Origin: Pedosphaera sp.
GTDB taxonomy: Bacteria > Verrucomicrobiota > Verrucomicrobiia > Limisphaerales > SIAT01
Length of the DNA: 8,191 nt
NCBI GenBank assembly: GCA_009691645.1
Contig: SIAT01000078.1
Span: forward strand, 1-8,191
Direction: 5' to 3'
Both the position numbers and the translations under genes were made by a program. Below the pieces are notes generated by a model. That model was not told where the DNA came from and ran no database searches. It saw nothing but the letters and a program-made list of their open reading frames with translations. Within the stretch, counting starts at the first letter, position 1. Every line of letters starts with the position of its first letter. Below are positions 1-7,019 of the stretch, one piece after another.

Positions 1-600
1 TCATGGGATCCAACTAGTCTAGATTCTGACGACTCCAGTGGAACGGCCAGCGAATATGGAAATAGGTTCGATGCGATGGGGGATACTTGGACCTATTCCT
101 ACGACCAACTTCATTTCAATGCGAGTTTCAAGAATGCCTTGAGTTGGCTGCCGGACAGCTGCATCACCACGGTCACAACGAATGTGACGTTGAACCTGTA
201 TGCCATGGACCGGACGCAGGTGAACAACCGGACCTACGCTGTCAAAATCCCGAGGGACTTCACCTTGGGCGGCGTCTCCAAGCTGGATTACTGGGTCGAA
301 TTTCGAAGCCGGTATCCAACGGTCACCACCATCAGAGACGGGGTGCTCATCTACACAGCCAACCCCACTCATGACGATGGCGCCTCGATGCTGTTGGATA
401 TGACCCCTAGCACCCAGACAGCATTGGATTCGGGATTGAGGATAAATCAATCGTTTACCACGGCCGATTTCAGGTGGGAAATCACGGTCAATTCCCAGTC
501 CGGTAGCAACGATGACAGCCTCATCAACGTGACGATCTCCAAGCGTCTGCACACTATTGGGCCGCCTCTTTCTCGCCAACATTGCAGATGGATTCCGTGA
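1..600 (+). CDS. M6/M11-like secreted metallopeptidase, C-terminal part (5' end outside window)
   Basis: The frame is open from base 1 to the TGA at 598-600, giving 199 residues without a start, so the ATG at 76 is internal. Residues 18-27 (EYGNRFDAMG) and 36-50 (LHFNASFKNALSWL region) match the pattern that follows the zinc-binding HExxHxxGxxH in immune-inhibitor-A (M6) and gametolysin-like (M11) peptidases: an E-Y-G-x-x-[FY]-D-x-M-G turn, then H-F-N-A-x-x-K-x-x-L-x-W-L. Downstream, YWVEFRSRYP (97-106) and LLDMTPST (131-138) match the usual beta-rich tail with Y-W-x-E-[FY]-R and L-L-D-x-T-P. The metal-binding residues must lie left of the window, so activity cannot be judged. By family it should be an exported protein-degrading enzyme. 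The last 15 or so residues, rich in Arg, His and Cys, look unlike the family; a frame change near 550 is possible. Base composition is less GC-rich than the genes after 1490. Confidence 0.72.
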   Translation, partial: SWDPTSLDSDDSSGTASEYGNRFDAMGDTWTYSYDQLHFNASFKNALSWLPDSCITTVTTNVTLNLYAMDRTQVNNRTYAVKIPRDFTLGGVSKLDYWVEFRSRYPTVTTIRDGVLIYTANPTHDDGASMLLDMTPSTQTALDSGLRINQSFTTADFRWEITVNSQSGSNDDSLINVTISKRLHTIGPPLSRQHCRWIP

Positions 601-615
601 ACGCTGGGAATTCGT

Positions 616-646
616 CGAGCCGCCGAAGGTGAAGTGAGTCGGCTCG
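616..646. terminator. Hairpin between convergent genes, possible bidirectional terminator
   Basis: CGAGCCG at 616-622 and CGGCTCG at 640-646 form a perfect 7-base-pair GC-rich stem around a 17-base loop. It sits in the 56-base gap between the plus-strand peptidase stop (600) and the minus-strand membrane protein stop (657), where a shared terminator is expected. There is no T-run on either side, so it is not a textbook intrinsic terminator. Confidence 0.35.
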
Positions 647-656
647 CGCCTGACCG

Positions 657-1355
657 CTATCCGTTTTGGAGAGGTGCGGACGGCGGCCACGTTTCTTGTG
701 CCGGAGTTTTTGTCTTGCCCAGCGAGTGCTCTTTCGCGTGGGCCTTCACGTCCAGCGCGATCTTCAGGATCACCAACAATGCCAACCCCGCTTTGGGTGA
801 TCCAATGTAAGTGATGAGAAAGCCGCTGCCCAGAATCGCCATGTGCAACACCACCACGCGTCCGTAGGGTTGGATCATGAGCGAGATGGCGTTCGTTGTG
901 CGATATTCGCCGTTCAAAATGTAATTCCACACGAACGAGAATCCGTGGCTCGCCACCAAGACCAGCACGGCCCAGCCGATGCCTTGGCCGAACAAAAGAT
1001 CTCGGAGCTGCTGAAAAACCATGCCCACATTATTGGATGTTGATTGCCCCGCACCGAACAACGCAAAAACAAAAAACCCGTGTACCAAAGTGAAGATGCC
1101 GTAGTGCATGCAGAAAAATGGAACCATCATCCATTTGATGAGGTGCTGCTCACGGACACCGCCAGACCAAACCATCTTGAGCACATTGAAAACTCCCACA
1201 ACCACGTTCTCCATCCAGAAGAGAAACATGATTGGAAACTGCGCCCAGCCGAAGTACAACACGCCGACCAGCGGGATCAGATTCGCCAAGATCAGCACCC
1301 ACACCGACGGCGACCACTGCACGCGAGTCTTCTTGAAAGGTTCAATCAGCATCAT
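657..1355 (-). CDS. DUF6498-type multi-pass inner-membrane protein
   Basis: This 232-residue protein is strongly hydrophobic, with about six membrane segments at roughly residues 16-36, 40-61, 76-101, 126-147, 164-184 and 187-203, followed by a polar C-terminal tail rich in Lys, His and Pro. A short N-terminal stretch with PFKKTR precedes the first segment. The second segment holds FWMENVVVGVFNVLK (46-60), which with the first segment's L-A-N-L-I-P-L-V-G-V-L pattern is what I recognise from the DUF6498 family. I know of no biochemical function for that family, and no catalytic or transport motif is visible. Two adjacent ATG codons (1355 and 1352) could each be the start; no clear Shine-Dalgarno site precedes them. 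It is transcribed away from the 1491 gene and towards the peptidase, so it is probably a single-gene unit. Its GC content is lower than that of the genes to the right. Confidence 0.75.
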   Translation of the reverse strand: MMLIEPFKKTRVQWSPSVWVLILANLIPLVGVLYFGWAQFPIMFLFWMENVVVGVFNVLKMVWSGGVREQHLIKWMMVPFFCMHYGIFTLVHGFFVFALFGAGQSTSNNVGMVFQQLRDLLFGQGIGWAVLVLVASHGFSFVWNYILNGEYRTTNAISLMIQPYGRVVVLHMAILGSGFLITYIGSPKAGLALLVILKIALDVKAHAKEHSLGKTKTPAQETWPPSAPLQNG

Positions 1356-1379
1356 GGCGACTGCCTGAGCGGCGGCCTA

Positions 1380-1407
1380 TTTATCACAGCACTTATGGCG
1401 GTCGCAA
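1380..1407 (-). promoter_or_regulatory. Putative promoter for the DUF6498 gene
   Basis: Read on the minus strand, TTGCGA (1407-1402) is followed after 16 bases by GATAAA (1385-1380), with a TG one base upstream of the hexamer (TGT at 1388-1386), which makes an extended -10 element. Each box matches four of six sigma-70 consensus bases. Transcription would start near 1373, leaving a leader of about 18 bases before the ATG at 1355. This is consensus matching by eye only. Confidence 0.35.
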
Positions 1408-1490
1408 CGATTCCCGACCATCCGCCGCATGAGAACCGCCCTTGAATCTGCAGTGAATTTCGCTGAAGATTCGCTAGTCTCTTTGGGCGC

Positions 1491-3845
1491 ATGAAGTTGC
1501 TGTCGCATCTGGTTTTGGGTTTGTGCTTGCCGCTGCTGGTTCACGGCAAGGATGCGCCGTCGTTTCTGGAGGACATCGTACCGGCCCTCACTCGGCTGGG
1601 TTGCAATCAAGGCGCGTGTCACGGCAAACAGTCCGGGCAAAACGGTTTCAAACTGTCGCTGCGCGGGTTCGACCCTACGGAAGATCACGTCCGGCTCACG
1701 CGCGAATCCCGCGGTCGCCGCATCAATTTCGCCCAGCCCGACGCCAGCTTGATGCTCTTGAAAACACTGGGCCGGATGCCGCATGAAGGTGGCCAGCGCA
1801 TGTTGCCCGGCTCGCCCTACCACGCGCTTTTTGCGGACTGGATCCGCGCGGGCGCACCCGGGCCGCTGAAGGAAGAGCCTCGCGTGACGCGGCTGGAAAT
1901 CACGCCCAGCGACTCGCGCATGACGCCGACCGAATCACGGACGCTGGCCGTGCGTGCGCATTACACCGACGGCACCTCGCGCGACGTCACGTGGTTGACG
2001 CAGTTTTATTCCAACGACGAATCCACCGTGCGCGTCACAGCCGAGGGCAAAGTGACGGCGCTGCGCGCGGGCGAAGCCACGGCGCGCATGCACTTCAACG
2101 GCCACGTCGCCGTCGCGCGCTTCACGATGCCGTTCGCCAAGCCCGTGCCCGCCGCCGCTTTCGCGCAACGCAACAACGCGGTGGACGACGCGGTGTTCGC
2201 CAAATTGCAATCGCTGAACATCCCGCCTTCCACGCTGAGCAGCGACACGGCTTTCCTGCGACGCGCGTCGCTGGACGTCACCGGCGCGCTGCCTGCGCCC
2301 GACGAGGTGCGCGCGTTTCTCGCCGACACGCGCCCGGACAAGCGCGCGCGGCTGATCGATGCGCTGCTGGCCAGTCCGCGTTACGCGGATTATTGGACAC
2401 TGCAACTGGCGGACCTTTTCCAAAACCGCGTGGAGCGCGACCACGATGTGCGCGGCTCCAAAGGCGTGCGCGCGTTTCATGCGTGGCTGCGGCAACGCGT
2501 GGCGAGCAATCAGCCGTGGGACAAACTCGTGCGCGAAGTGCTCACCGCACAGGGTTCGGTGCGCGACAATCCGGCCGTCGGTTACTTCATCACTACCGTC
2601 GGCGAAAACCGTCAGCCCGAACAATCCGAGGTGCCCGACTCCGCCGCGCAGGCGTTGCTCGGCACGCGCATCGGTTGCGCGCGTTGTCACAATCATCCGC
2701 TGGAACGTTACACGCAGGATGACTTCTATCACTTCGCCGCCTTCTTCGCGAAGGTCAGCCTCGACCGCGTCAGCCCGAAGGATGGCTTCACGGAGCTGGT
2801 CTCGTATTCGCAGGATGAATTTCAAATCGTCCGCCAATTAAAACAGGCCGAAGAGAAGCTCGCCAAACTGGAGGCGGAACTGGCTGGCCTCGCTCCTGCG
2901 GATGCCGAAAAGAAACAGCCGACGATCAAACAGGAACGCCAGCGCGTGGCGGACTTGTCCAAGCAGCGCGATTCGCACAAAGCCAAGCCCGCCTCCGTGC
3001 GCCAGCCGCGCACGGGACAGATGATGGCCGCGCGCGCGTTGGATCGGCTCGAGCTTTCCGATGCCGCGCAAGCCGACCCTCGCGGCGCGTTGGCGAACTG
3101 GCTGGTCGGTCCGGGCCGCGAACAGTTTTCCGGCGCGATGATCAACCGGCTGTGGAAACATTTTCTCGGCGTGGGCCTCGTGGAGCCGGTGGATGATTTG
3201 CGCGAAAGCAACCCGCCTTCCAACGCGGCGCTGTGGGCGTTGCTCAAGCGCGAATTTGTCGGCGGCGGCTACGATCTCAAACACGTCATGCGGCTCATCC
3301 TCAATTCGCGCACGTACCAGCTCGGCTCTGAGACGCTGCCCGCCAACCGCAGCGACGACCGTTTCTACTCGCACTTCATCGCGCGCCGGTTGTCCGCCGA
3401 GGTGATGCTCGATGCCATCAGCGACGCGGTCGATGCGCCCGAATCGTTCCCCGGCCATCCGCTGGGACTGCGCGCGGTGCAGTTGCCCGAGCCGGGCGTC
3501 AACTCGTATTTCCTGTCCGTGTTTGGCCGCTCCGACCGCGTGACCGCCTGCGCCTGCGAACGCACCGGCGAGGTGACGCTGCCGCAATTGCTGCTGCTCA
3601 ACAACGGCGAGAGCCTGCTGCAAAAGCTGCAGTCCAGCGACGGCCGGCTCGCCCGCCTGCTGCGCGAGACCGACGAGACGCGCGTGGTGGACGAGCTGTT
3701 CCTCAGCGCCCTCTCGCGGCCGCCCACCGCGCCGGATCGCGAGCGCGTGGCGCTTGCGCGGAAGGAAGCCCCCTCGCGCGAAGCGTTCTACCTCGACCTT
3801 TTCTGGGCGCTGTTAAGCACCAAAGAATTTTCGTTCAACCATTGA
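1491..3845 (+). CDS. Exported PSD1-type protein: cytochrome-c-like, Ig-like (Big2), DUF1549 and DUF1553 domains
   Basis: The 784-residue product starts with a signal peptide (1 to about 20; LLSHLVLGLCLPLLVHG core), supporting the ATG at 1491. In order it shows: a cytochrome-c-like segment with CNQGACH (38-44) and a later PHEGGQRM stretch (97-104); a bacterial Ig-like Big2 domain (about 131-214, with DGTSRDVTW and GKVTALRAGEATA); DUF1549 (about 228-425), ending in CARCHNHPLERYTQDDFY (396-413); a Lys/Glu-rich coiled coil (about 447-497); and DUF1553 (about 508-782), with INRLWKHFLG (551-560) and the terminal TKEFSFNH. Such proteins are abundant in Planctomycetota and Verrucomicrobiota. Their reaction is unknown; the haem-like motifs suggest, but do not prove, an electron-transfer role in the periplasm. 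It heads a three-gene unit with a DUF1501 partner. A weak promoter (GTGAAT at 1453, TAGTCT at 1475, spacing 16) would give an almost leaderless transcript. No good Shine-Dalgarno site is visible. Confidence 0.92.
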   Translation: MKLLSHLVLGLCLPLLVHGKDAPSFLEDIVPALTRLGCNQGACHGKQSGQNGFKLSLRGFDPTEDHVRLTRESRGRRINFAQPDASLMLLKTLGRMPHEGGQRMLPGSPYHALFADWIRAGAPGPLKEEPRVTRLEITPSDSRMTPTESRTLAVRAHYTDGTSRDVTWLTQFYSNDESTVRVTAEGKVTALRAGEATARMHFNGHVAVARFTMPFAKPVPAAAFAQRNNAVDDAVFAKLQSLNIPPSTLSSDTAFLRRASLDVTGALPAPDEVRAFLADTRPDKRARLIDALLASPRYADYWTLQLADLFQNRVERDHDVRGSKGVRAFHAWLRQRVASNQPWDKLVREVLTAQGSVRDNPAVGYFITTVGENRQPEQSEVPDSAAQALLGTRIGCARCHNHPLERYTQDDFYHFAAFFAKVSLDRVSPKDGFTELVSYSQDEFQIVRQLKQAEEKLAKLEAELAGLAPADAEKKQPTIKQERQRVADLSKQRDSHKAKPASVRQPRTGQMMAARALDRLELSDAAQADPRGALANWLVGPGREQFSGAMINRLWKHFLGVGLVEPVDDLRESNPPSNAALWALLKREFVGGGYDLKHVMRLILNSRTYQLGSETLPANRSDDRFYSHFIARRLSAEVMLDAISDAVDAPESFPGHPLGLRAVQLPEPGVNSYFLSVFGRSDRVTACACERTGEVTLPQLLLLNNGESLLQKLQSSDGRLARLLRETDETRVVDELFLSALSRPPTAPDRERVALARKEAPSREAFYLDLFWALLSTKEFSFNH

Positions 3846-3848
3846 GGA
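3844..3848 (+). promoter_or_regulatory. Ribosome binding site overlapping the upstream stop codon
   Basis: GAGGA at 3844-3848 shares two bases with the TGA stop of the DUF1553 gene (3843-3845) and lies four bases before the ATG at 3853. It fixes that ATG as the DUF1501 start and points to coupled translation of the two genes. It is one of the few recognisable Shine-Dalgarno sequences in the window. Confidence 0.55.
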
Positions 3849-3852
3849 CATC

Positions 3853-5178
3853 ATGATCGACCTAGCACTCGACACCCAACAACACCGCCTCTGCAACGGC
3901 TGGTCTCGGCGCGATCTGCTGCGCGTGGGCGCGTTGGCGCCGCTGGGCTTGGCGCTGCCCTCGCTGCTGGCCGCGGAGAAAAATCCGGCGCCCGCCCGCA
4001 ACGCGCGCGCCAAATCCGTCATCCTCGTTTATCTGGGCGGCGGCCTTTCGCATCATGACAGCTTTGACATGAAGCCCGAGACCGCGTCGGACGTGCGCGG
4101 CAAATACGCGCCCATCCGCAGCAGCGTGCCCGGCTTGGACGTGTGCGAGCTGCTCCCCAAAATGGCGAAGGTGATGAACAAACTCACGCTCGTCCGCAGC
4201 CAGTTTCACGGCAACGACCATCACGAGACGGCGACGAATTGGGTGATGAGCGGCCGCTCCGGCTCGGCCTTCGGCGATTACCCGGCCATCGGCGCAGTGG
4301 TGGCGCATCGCTTTGGTTTTGCCGGACTGCTGCCGCCGTACGTCTCGGTTCCGCGCAATCCCTCGTTCACGTGGGAGCTGGGCCGCTCGGCTTTCCTCGG
4401 TGGCCGCTGCGAATCTTTCAAGGCAGGCGATCCCAATGAAGCCGGCTACAAAGTGCGCGATCTGGCCATCCCCGCGCCGATGAAATTGGACAACCTGCAA
4501 CGCCGCCAATCGCTGCGCGACGCGATTGATGGATTGGCGCGACGCGTGGAAGGCAACGATCAACTGGCCACGTACGACGAATTTCAGCAGCGCGCTTCCA
4601 GCATCGTGCTCTCCACCGAGGCGCAGGCCGCGTTTGATCTGGAGAAAGAAACGGCGGCGCTGCGCGATGGATTCGGCCGCTCGACCTTCGGGCAAAGCTG
4701 CCTGCTCGCGCGCCGATTGGTGGAGCGCGGCGTGCGGTTCGTCACCATCAACTACGGCGGCTGGGATCATCACGCCAAGATTTTCCAATCGCTGGACAAG
4801 AAACTGCCGGACTTCGACAACGGCCTCGGCACATTGATCGCGGATATGGACGAACGCGGATTGTTGAAGGACACGCTCGTGCTCTGCATGGGCGAATTTG
4901 GCCGCACCGCACGCATCAACAAAGATGCCGGGCGCGATCATTGGGGTCGCGCGGGCAGCATGATCTTCGCGGGCGCAGGCGTCGCACGCGGCAAAGTCGT
5001 CGGCGCGACCGACAAGGAAGGCTCGGAAGTCACTGCCGATCCCGTGCGCCCCGCCGATGTCGCGCACACGGTTTACGAATCGCTCGGCATCGATCCGCGC
5101 GGAGAAATCCACACGCCGGACGGCCGCCCCATGGCCATCCTCGACGAAGGCGCGCTGATCAAACAGCTCTACACCTAG
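3853..5178 (+). CDS. Tat-exported DUF1501 protein (alkaline phosphatase/sulfatase-like fold)
   Basis: The 441-residue protein has a twin-arginine signal: SRRDLL at 18-23, then a hydrophobic stretch to AA at 40-41. Tat export fits a protein that folds with metal in the cytoplasm. DUF1501 hallmarks follow: VILVYLGGGLSHHDSFD (56-72), GNDHHET (120-126), NYGGWDHH (300-307), GEFGRT (347-352) and DHWG (362-365). The order of Asp/His pairs resembles metal ligands of the alkaline phosphatase/sulfatase superfamily, to which DUF1501 is related, but no substrate is known and no sulfatase C-x-P-x-R formylglycine site is visible. It begins 7 bases after the DUF1549/DUF1553 gene. That pairing recurs in these phyla and implies joint action in the periplasm or at the surface. 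Length and ends look complete. Confidence 0.92.
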   Translation: MIDLALDTQQHRLCNGWSRRDLLRVGALAPLGLALPSLLAAEKNPAPARNARAKSVILVYLGGGLSHHDSFDMKPETASDVRGKYAPIRSSVPGLDVCELLPKMAKVMNKLTLVRSQFHGNDHHETATNWVMSGRSGSAFGDYPAIGAVVAHRFGFAGLLPPYVSVPRNPSFTWELGRSAFLGGRCESFKAGDPNEAGYKVRDLAIPAPMKLDNLQRRQSLRDAIDGLARRVEGNDQLATYDEFQQRASSIVLSTEAQAAFDLEKETAALRDGFGRSTFGQSCLLARRLVERGVRFVTINYGGWDHHAKIFQSLDKKLPDFDNGLGTLIADMDERGLLKDTLVLCMGEFGRTARINKDAGRDHWGRAGSMIFAGAGVARGKVVGATDKEGSEVTADPVRPADVAHTVYESLGIDPRGEIHTPDGRPMAILDEGALIKQLYT

Positions 5179-5179
5179 C

Positions 5180-5941
5180 ATGCGCCCGCTGTTTCGCGCC
5201 GCCGCTCTGGCGCTGGCACTGACACTCGCCGCGGCCTCCGCGCTGCTCTGCGCGCAGGAAAAAAAGCCCGCGCCCAAATTGCTCGTGGCGTTTCCCATCG
5301 GCGTGGAGCTGGGCAAGAAATCCACGATCAACTTGCGCGGACTGAACCTCGAACACATCAAGACCGTGCACGCGGAACCTGCGGGCGTCGTGGTGACGAT
5401 CGAAACCAACGGCACCACCGCCGTTCCCAACAACACTTCCAAAGAAACCCTCGGTGACACGCAGGCGCGCATCGCCTTCACGTTGCCCAAAGATTTTGCC
5501 GGCGACCGCCTGCTGCTGCGCGTGGAAACCGACGGCGGCCGCTCCGAGCCGCTCACCGTGCCCGTGCTGCGCGAGGGCGCGTTCATCGCAGAGAAGGAGG
5601 AGAACAACGCCTTCAAGACCGCGCAGCCGTTGACGCTGCCCGCGCGCGTCGCGGCCTCCATCCGCTCCGCGCAGGACGTGGACGTGTACGTGCTGCAAGG
5701 CAAAGCCGGTCAGGAATTGAACATCGAGGTGTTCGCTCATCGCGGCGGTTCGCTGTGCGACGCCGTGCTGACACTGCGCGACGAACGGCTGTCATTGCTG
5801 GCCAGCGACGACGATTCCGCCGGCGGCCGCGATCCGCGCCTGCAACTGCGCCTGCCCGCCGACGGCAAATATTTTCTCATCGTGCAAGACGCCCACGACA
5901 CCGGCGACGAAATGCACCCGTACCATCTCCTCGTCCGTTGA
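5180..5941 (+). CDS. Small exported protein with TIG-like and pre-peptidase C-terminal (PPC) domains
   Basis: The 253-residue product has an N-terminal signal peptide (RAAALALALTLAAASALLCA, about 5-25), probably cut after the Ala at 25; the Cys at 24 does not sit in a good lipobox. Residues about 33-130 form a TIG/IPT-like beta domain (VELGKKSTINLRGLNL). Residues about 137-253 match a PPC domain: NAFKTAQPL, VDVYVLQGKAGQELNIEV, SDDDSAGGRDPRL and DGKYFLIVQDAHDTGDE, ending at YHLLVR. The two domains occur together in larger planctomycete and verrucomicrobial surface proteins; here they make up the whole protein and no enzyme domain is present. A binding or scaffolding role is therefore the best inference. 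Its ATG is one base after the DUF1501 stop, so it is almost certainly translated from the same message and is likely the third member of that exported module. The Asp-rich loop could bind calcium. Confidence 0.82.
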   Translation: MRPLFRAAALALALTLAAASALLCAQEKKPAPKLLVAFPIGVELGKKSTINLRGLNLEHIKTVHAEPAGVVVTIETNGTTAVPNNTSKETLGDTQARIAFTLPKDFAGDRLLLRVETDGGRSEPLTVPVLREGAFIAEKEENNAFKTAQPLTLPARVAASIRSAQDVDVYVLQGKAGQELNIEVFAHRGGSLCDAVLTLRDERLSLLASDDDSAGGRDPRLQLRLPADGKYFLIVQDAHDTGDEMHPYHLLVR

Positions 5942-6006
5942 AGCGCTGCGGTGTGTCACGATGGTTTGCGCGTTGACGTCGCCGCGCGTTCTGTCAAAGA
6001 GTCGTC

Positions 6007-6942
6007 ATGCCTTACGAAGTCCCCCGCTGTCAGGTCGTCCCGTTGCCGGATCATCAAACCAGTTTCCAGATTGATGGGCAGGAGCGCGTGCGCTGGCATT
6101 TTGGCCCGCAACATCCGCGCCCGTTTTTCTTTCCATTCAACGGCCCGTCGGGCAGCACGCTCACGCGCATGGGCCATCCCGGCGCGCCCGATCACGATCA
6201 TCATCGCTCCATCTGGTTCGCGCATCACGTCGTGGCGGGCGAAACATTTTGGGCCGACCAAACCAAGACGCGCATCCGCCAGAAACAATGGCTGGCGTAC
6301 CACGACGCAGCCGACGAATCCGCGATGGCCGTGCTGCTGAGTTGGCACGCCGCCGATGGGCGCGAGGTGATGGAACAGGAGCTCGTGGCGGCGCTGCGTC
6401 CCGGCCCCGATGGCGAAAGTTTTCTGGAACTGCAATCCACGTTACGTTCCACCGGCCCGACGCTGGAGCTGGCCAAGACCAACTTCGGCATCCTCGCCGT
6501 GCGCGTGGCCAAAGAAATCAGCACGCACTTTGGCGGCGGCCAGTTGACCAACAGCGAAGGGTTGGTCGGCGAGCCGGCGATTTTCGGACAGGCGGCCGCG
6601 TGGATGGATTACAGCGGCCCTGCGCCCGTCGTGGCCAACGGCAAACGCATGACGGCCTCCGAGGGCATCACCTACTTTAATCACCCCGCCAACCCGCATC
6701 ATCCGGCGCACTGGCACGTGCGCGAGGACGGTTGGATGGGCGCCTCGCTGTGCATGGAGGAAGGCATCACGCTGCGCAAAGAGACGCCGCTGGTGCTGCG
6801 TTACCTCCTGCATGCGCACGCCGGTGCGGTGAACGCCGAGCTTGCCGGGCACATCGCGCGCCGCTTCGCCGCCAGCCCGGCTTATCGTGTGGAGAAGGCC
6901 AAGGCCAAACATCGTGTGTACGAGATCAACCGCCCAGCATGA
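6007..6942 (+). CDS. DUF6807 family protein (database name 'methane oxygenase PmoA')
   Basis: The 311-residue protein carries the family's signature blocks: RPFFFPFNGPSG (38-49), LTRMGHPGAPDHDHHRSIW (52-70), TNFGILAVRVA (158-168), and FNHPANPHHPAHWHVREDGW (224-243), with the end block LRYLLHAHAG (264-273). The many conserved His and Asp residues suggest a metal or polar active site, but the reaction is unknown. The family is often called PmoA in databases, although it has no membrane segments and no resemblance to the particulate methane monooxygenase subunit; none are present here. There is no signal peptide, so it should be cytoplasmic. Homologues I know of lie near sugar-related oxidoreductases, which suggests a role in carbohydrate catabolism. 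It lies 65 bases after the PPC gene; TTGACG at 5973-5978 could be a -35 box, but no convincing -10 follows, so read-through from the operon is also possible. Confidence 0.88.
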   Translation: MPYEVPRCQVVPLPDHQTSFQIDGQERVRWHFGPQHPRPFFFPFNGPSGSTLTRMGHPGAPDHDHHRSIWFAHHVVAGETFWADQTKTRIRQKQWLAYHDAADESAMAVLLSWHAADGREVMEQELVAALRPGPDGESFLELQSTLRSTGPTLELAKTNFGILAVRVAKEISTHFGGGQLTNSEGLVGEPAIFGQAAAWMDYSGPAPVVANGKRMTASEGITYFNHPANPHHPAHWHVREDGWMGASLCMEEGITLRKETPLVLRYLLHAHAGAVNAELAGHIARRFAASPAYRVEKAKAKHRVYEINRPA

Positions 6943-6959
6943 CATGCGCGGCATGATGC
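6937..6959 (+). terminator. Hairpin overlapping the DUF6807 stop codon
   Basis: GCAT (6937-6940) pairs with ATGC (6956-6959), and CATGC (6943-6947) pairs with GCATG (6951-6955), giving a 9-base-pair stem with a 2-base bulge and a 3-base loop. The stop codon TGA (6940-6942) lies inside the 5' arm. No T-tract follows, so its role as a terminator is uncertain; it may simply be a stable 3' end. Confidence 0.3.
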
Positions 6960-7019
6960 GAGCTTTCATTTACGTTGCGCTCGACTTTCGGAGGACGTGC
7001 CCAAAGACTCGCCGCGTTT

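Noticed and set aside
6..23. BamHI, SpeI and XbaI recognition sites in a row (GGATCC, ACTAGT, TCTAGA), as in a cloning vector polylinker
   Set aside because: The region is in frame with, and reads sensibly as, the segment before EYGNRFDAMG of the peptidase, and no further vector sequence is seen. Chance is more likely, though the contig start could be checked for vector.
19..930. 303-codon minus-strand open frame across the peptidase and the DUF6498 3' part
   Set aside because: The translation is Arg/His/Gly-rich and lacks motifs, and it overlaps two better supported genes in other frames.
1935..2837. 300-codon minus-strand open frame opposite the DUF1549 region
   Set aside because: Arg/His/Val-rich shadow of a well supported gene; no signal, domain or start context.
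3862..5703. Very long open frame on the minus strand (613 codons) opposite the DUF1501 and PPC genes
   Set aside because: Its translation is rich in Arg, Ala and Ser with no recognisable domain, and the opposite strand encodes clear families. Long antisense frames are expected in GC-rich genes.
5973..5978. TTGACG as a -35 box of a promoter for the DUF6807 gene
   Set aside because: No acceptable -10 hexamer is found 15-19 bases downstream, so I did not list it as a promoter.
6975..7019. TTG start extending uxs by 15 codons
   Set aside because: No ribosome site precedes it and the added residues do not resemble the family; the ATG at 7020 is closer to the conserved NAD-binding strand.
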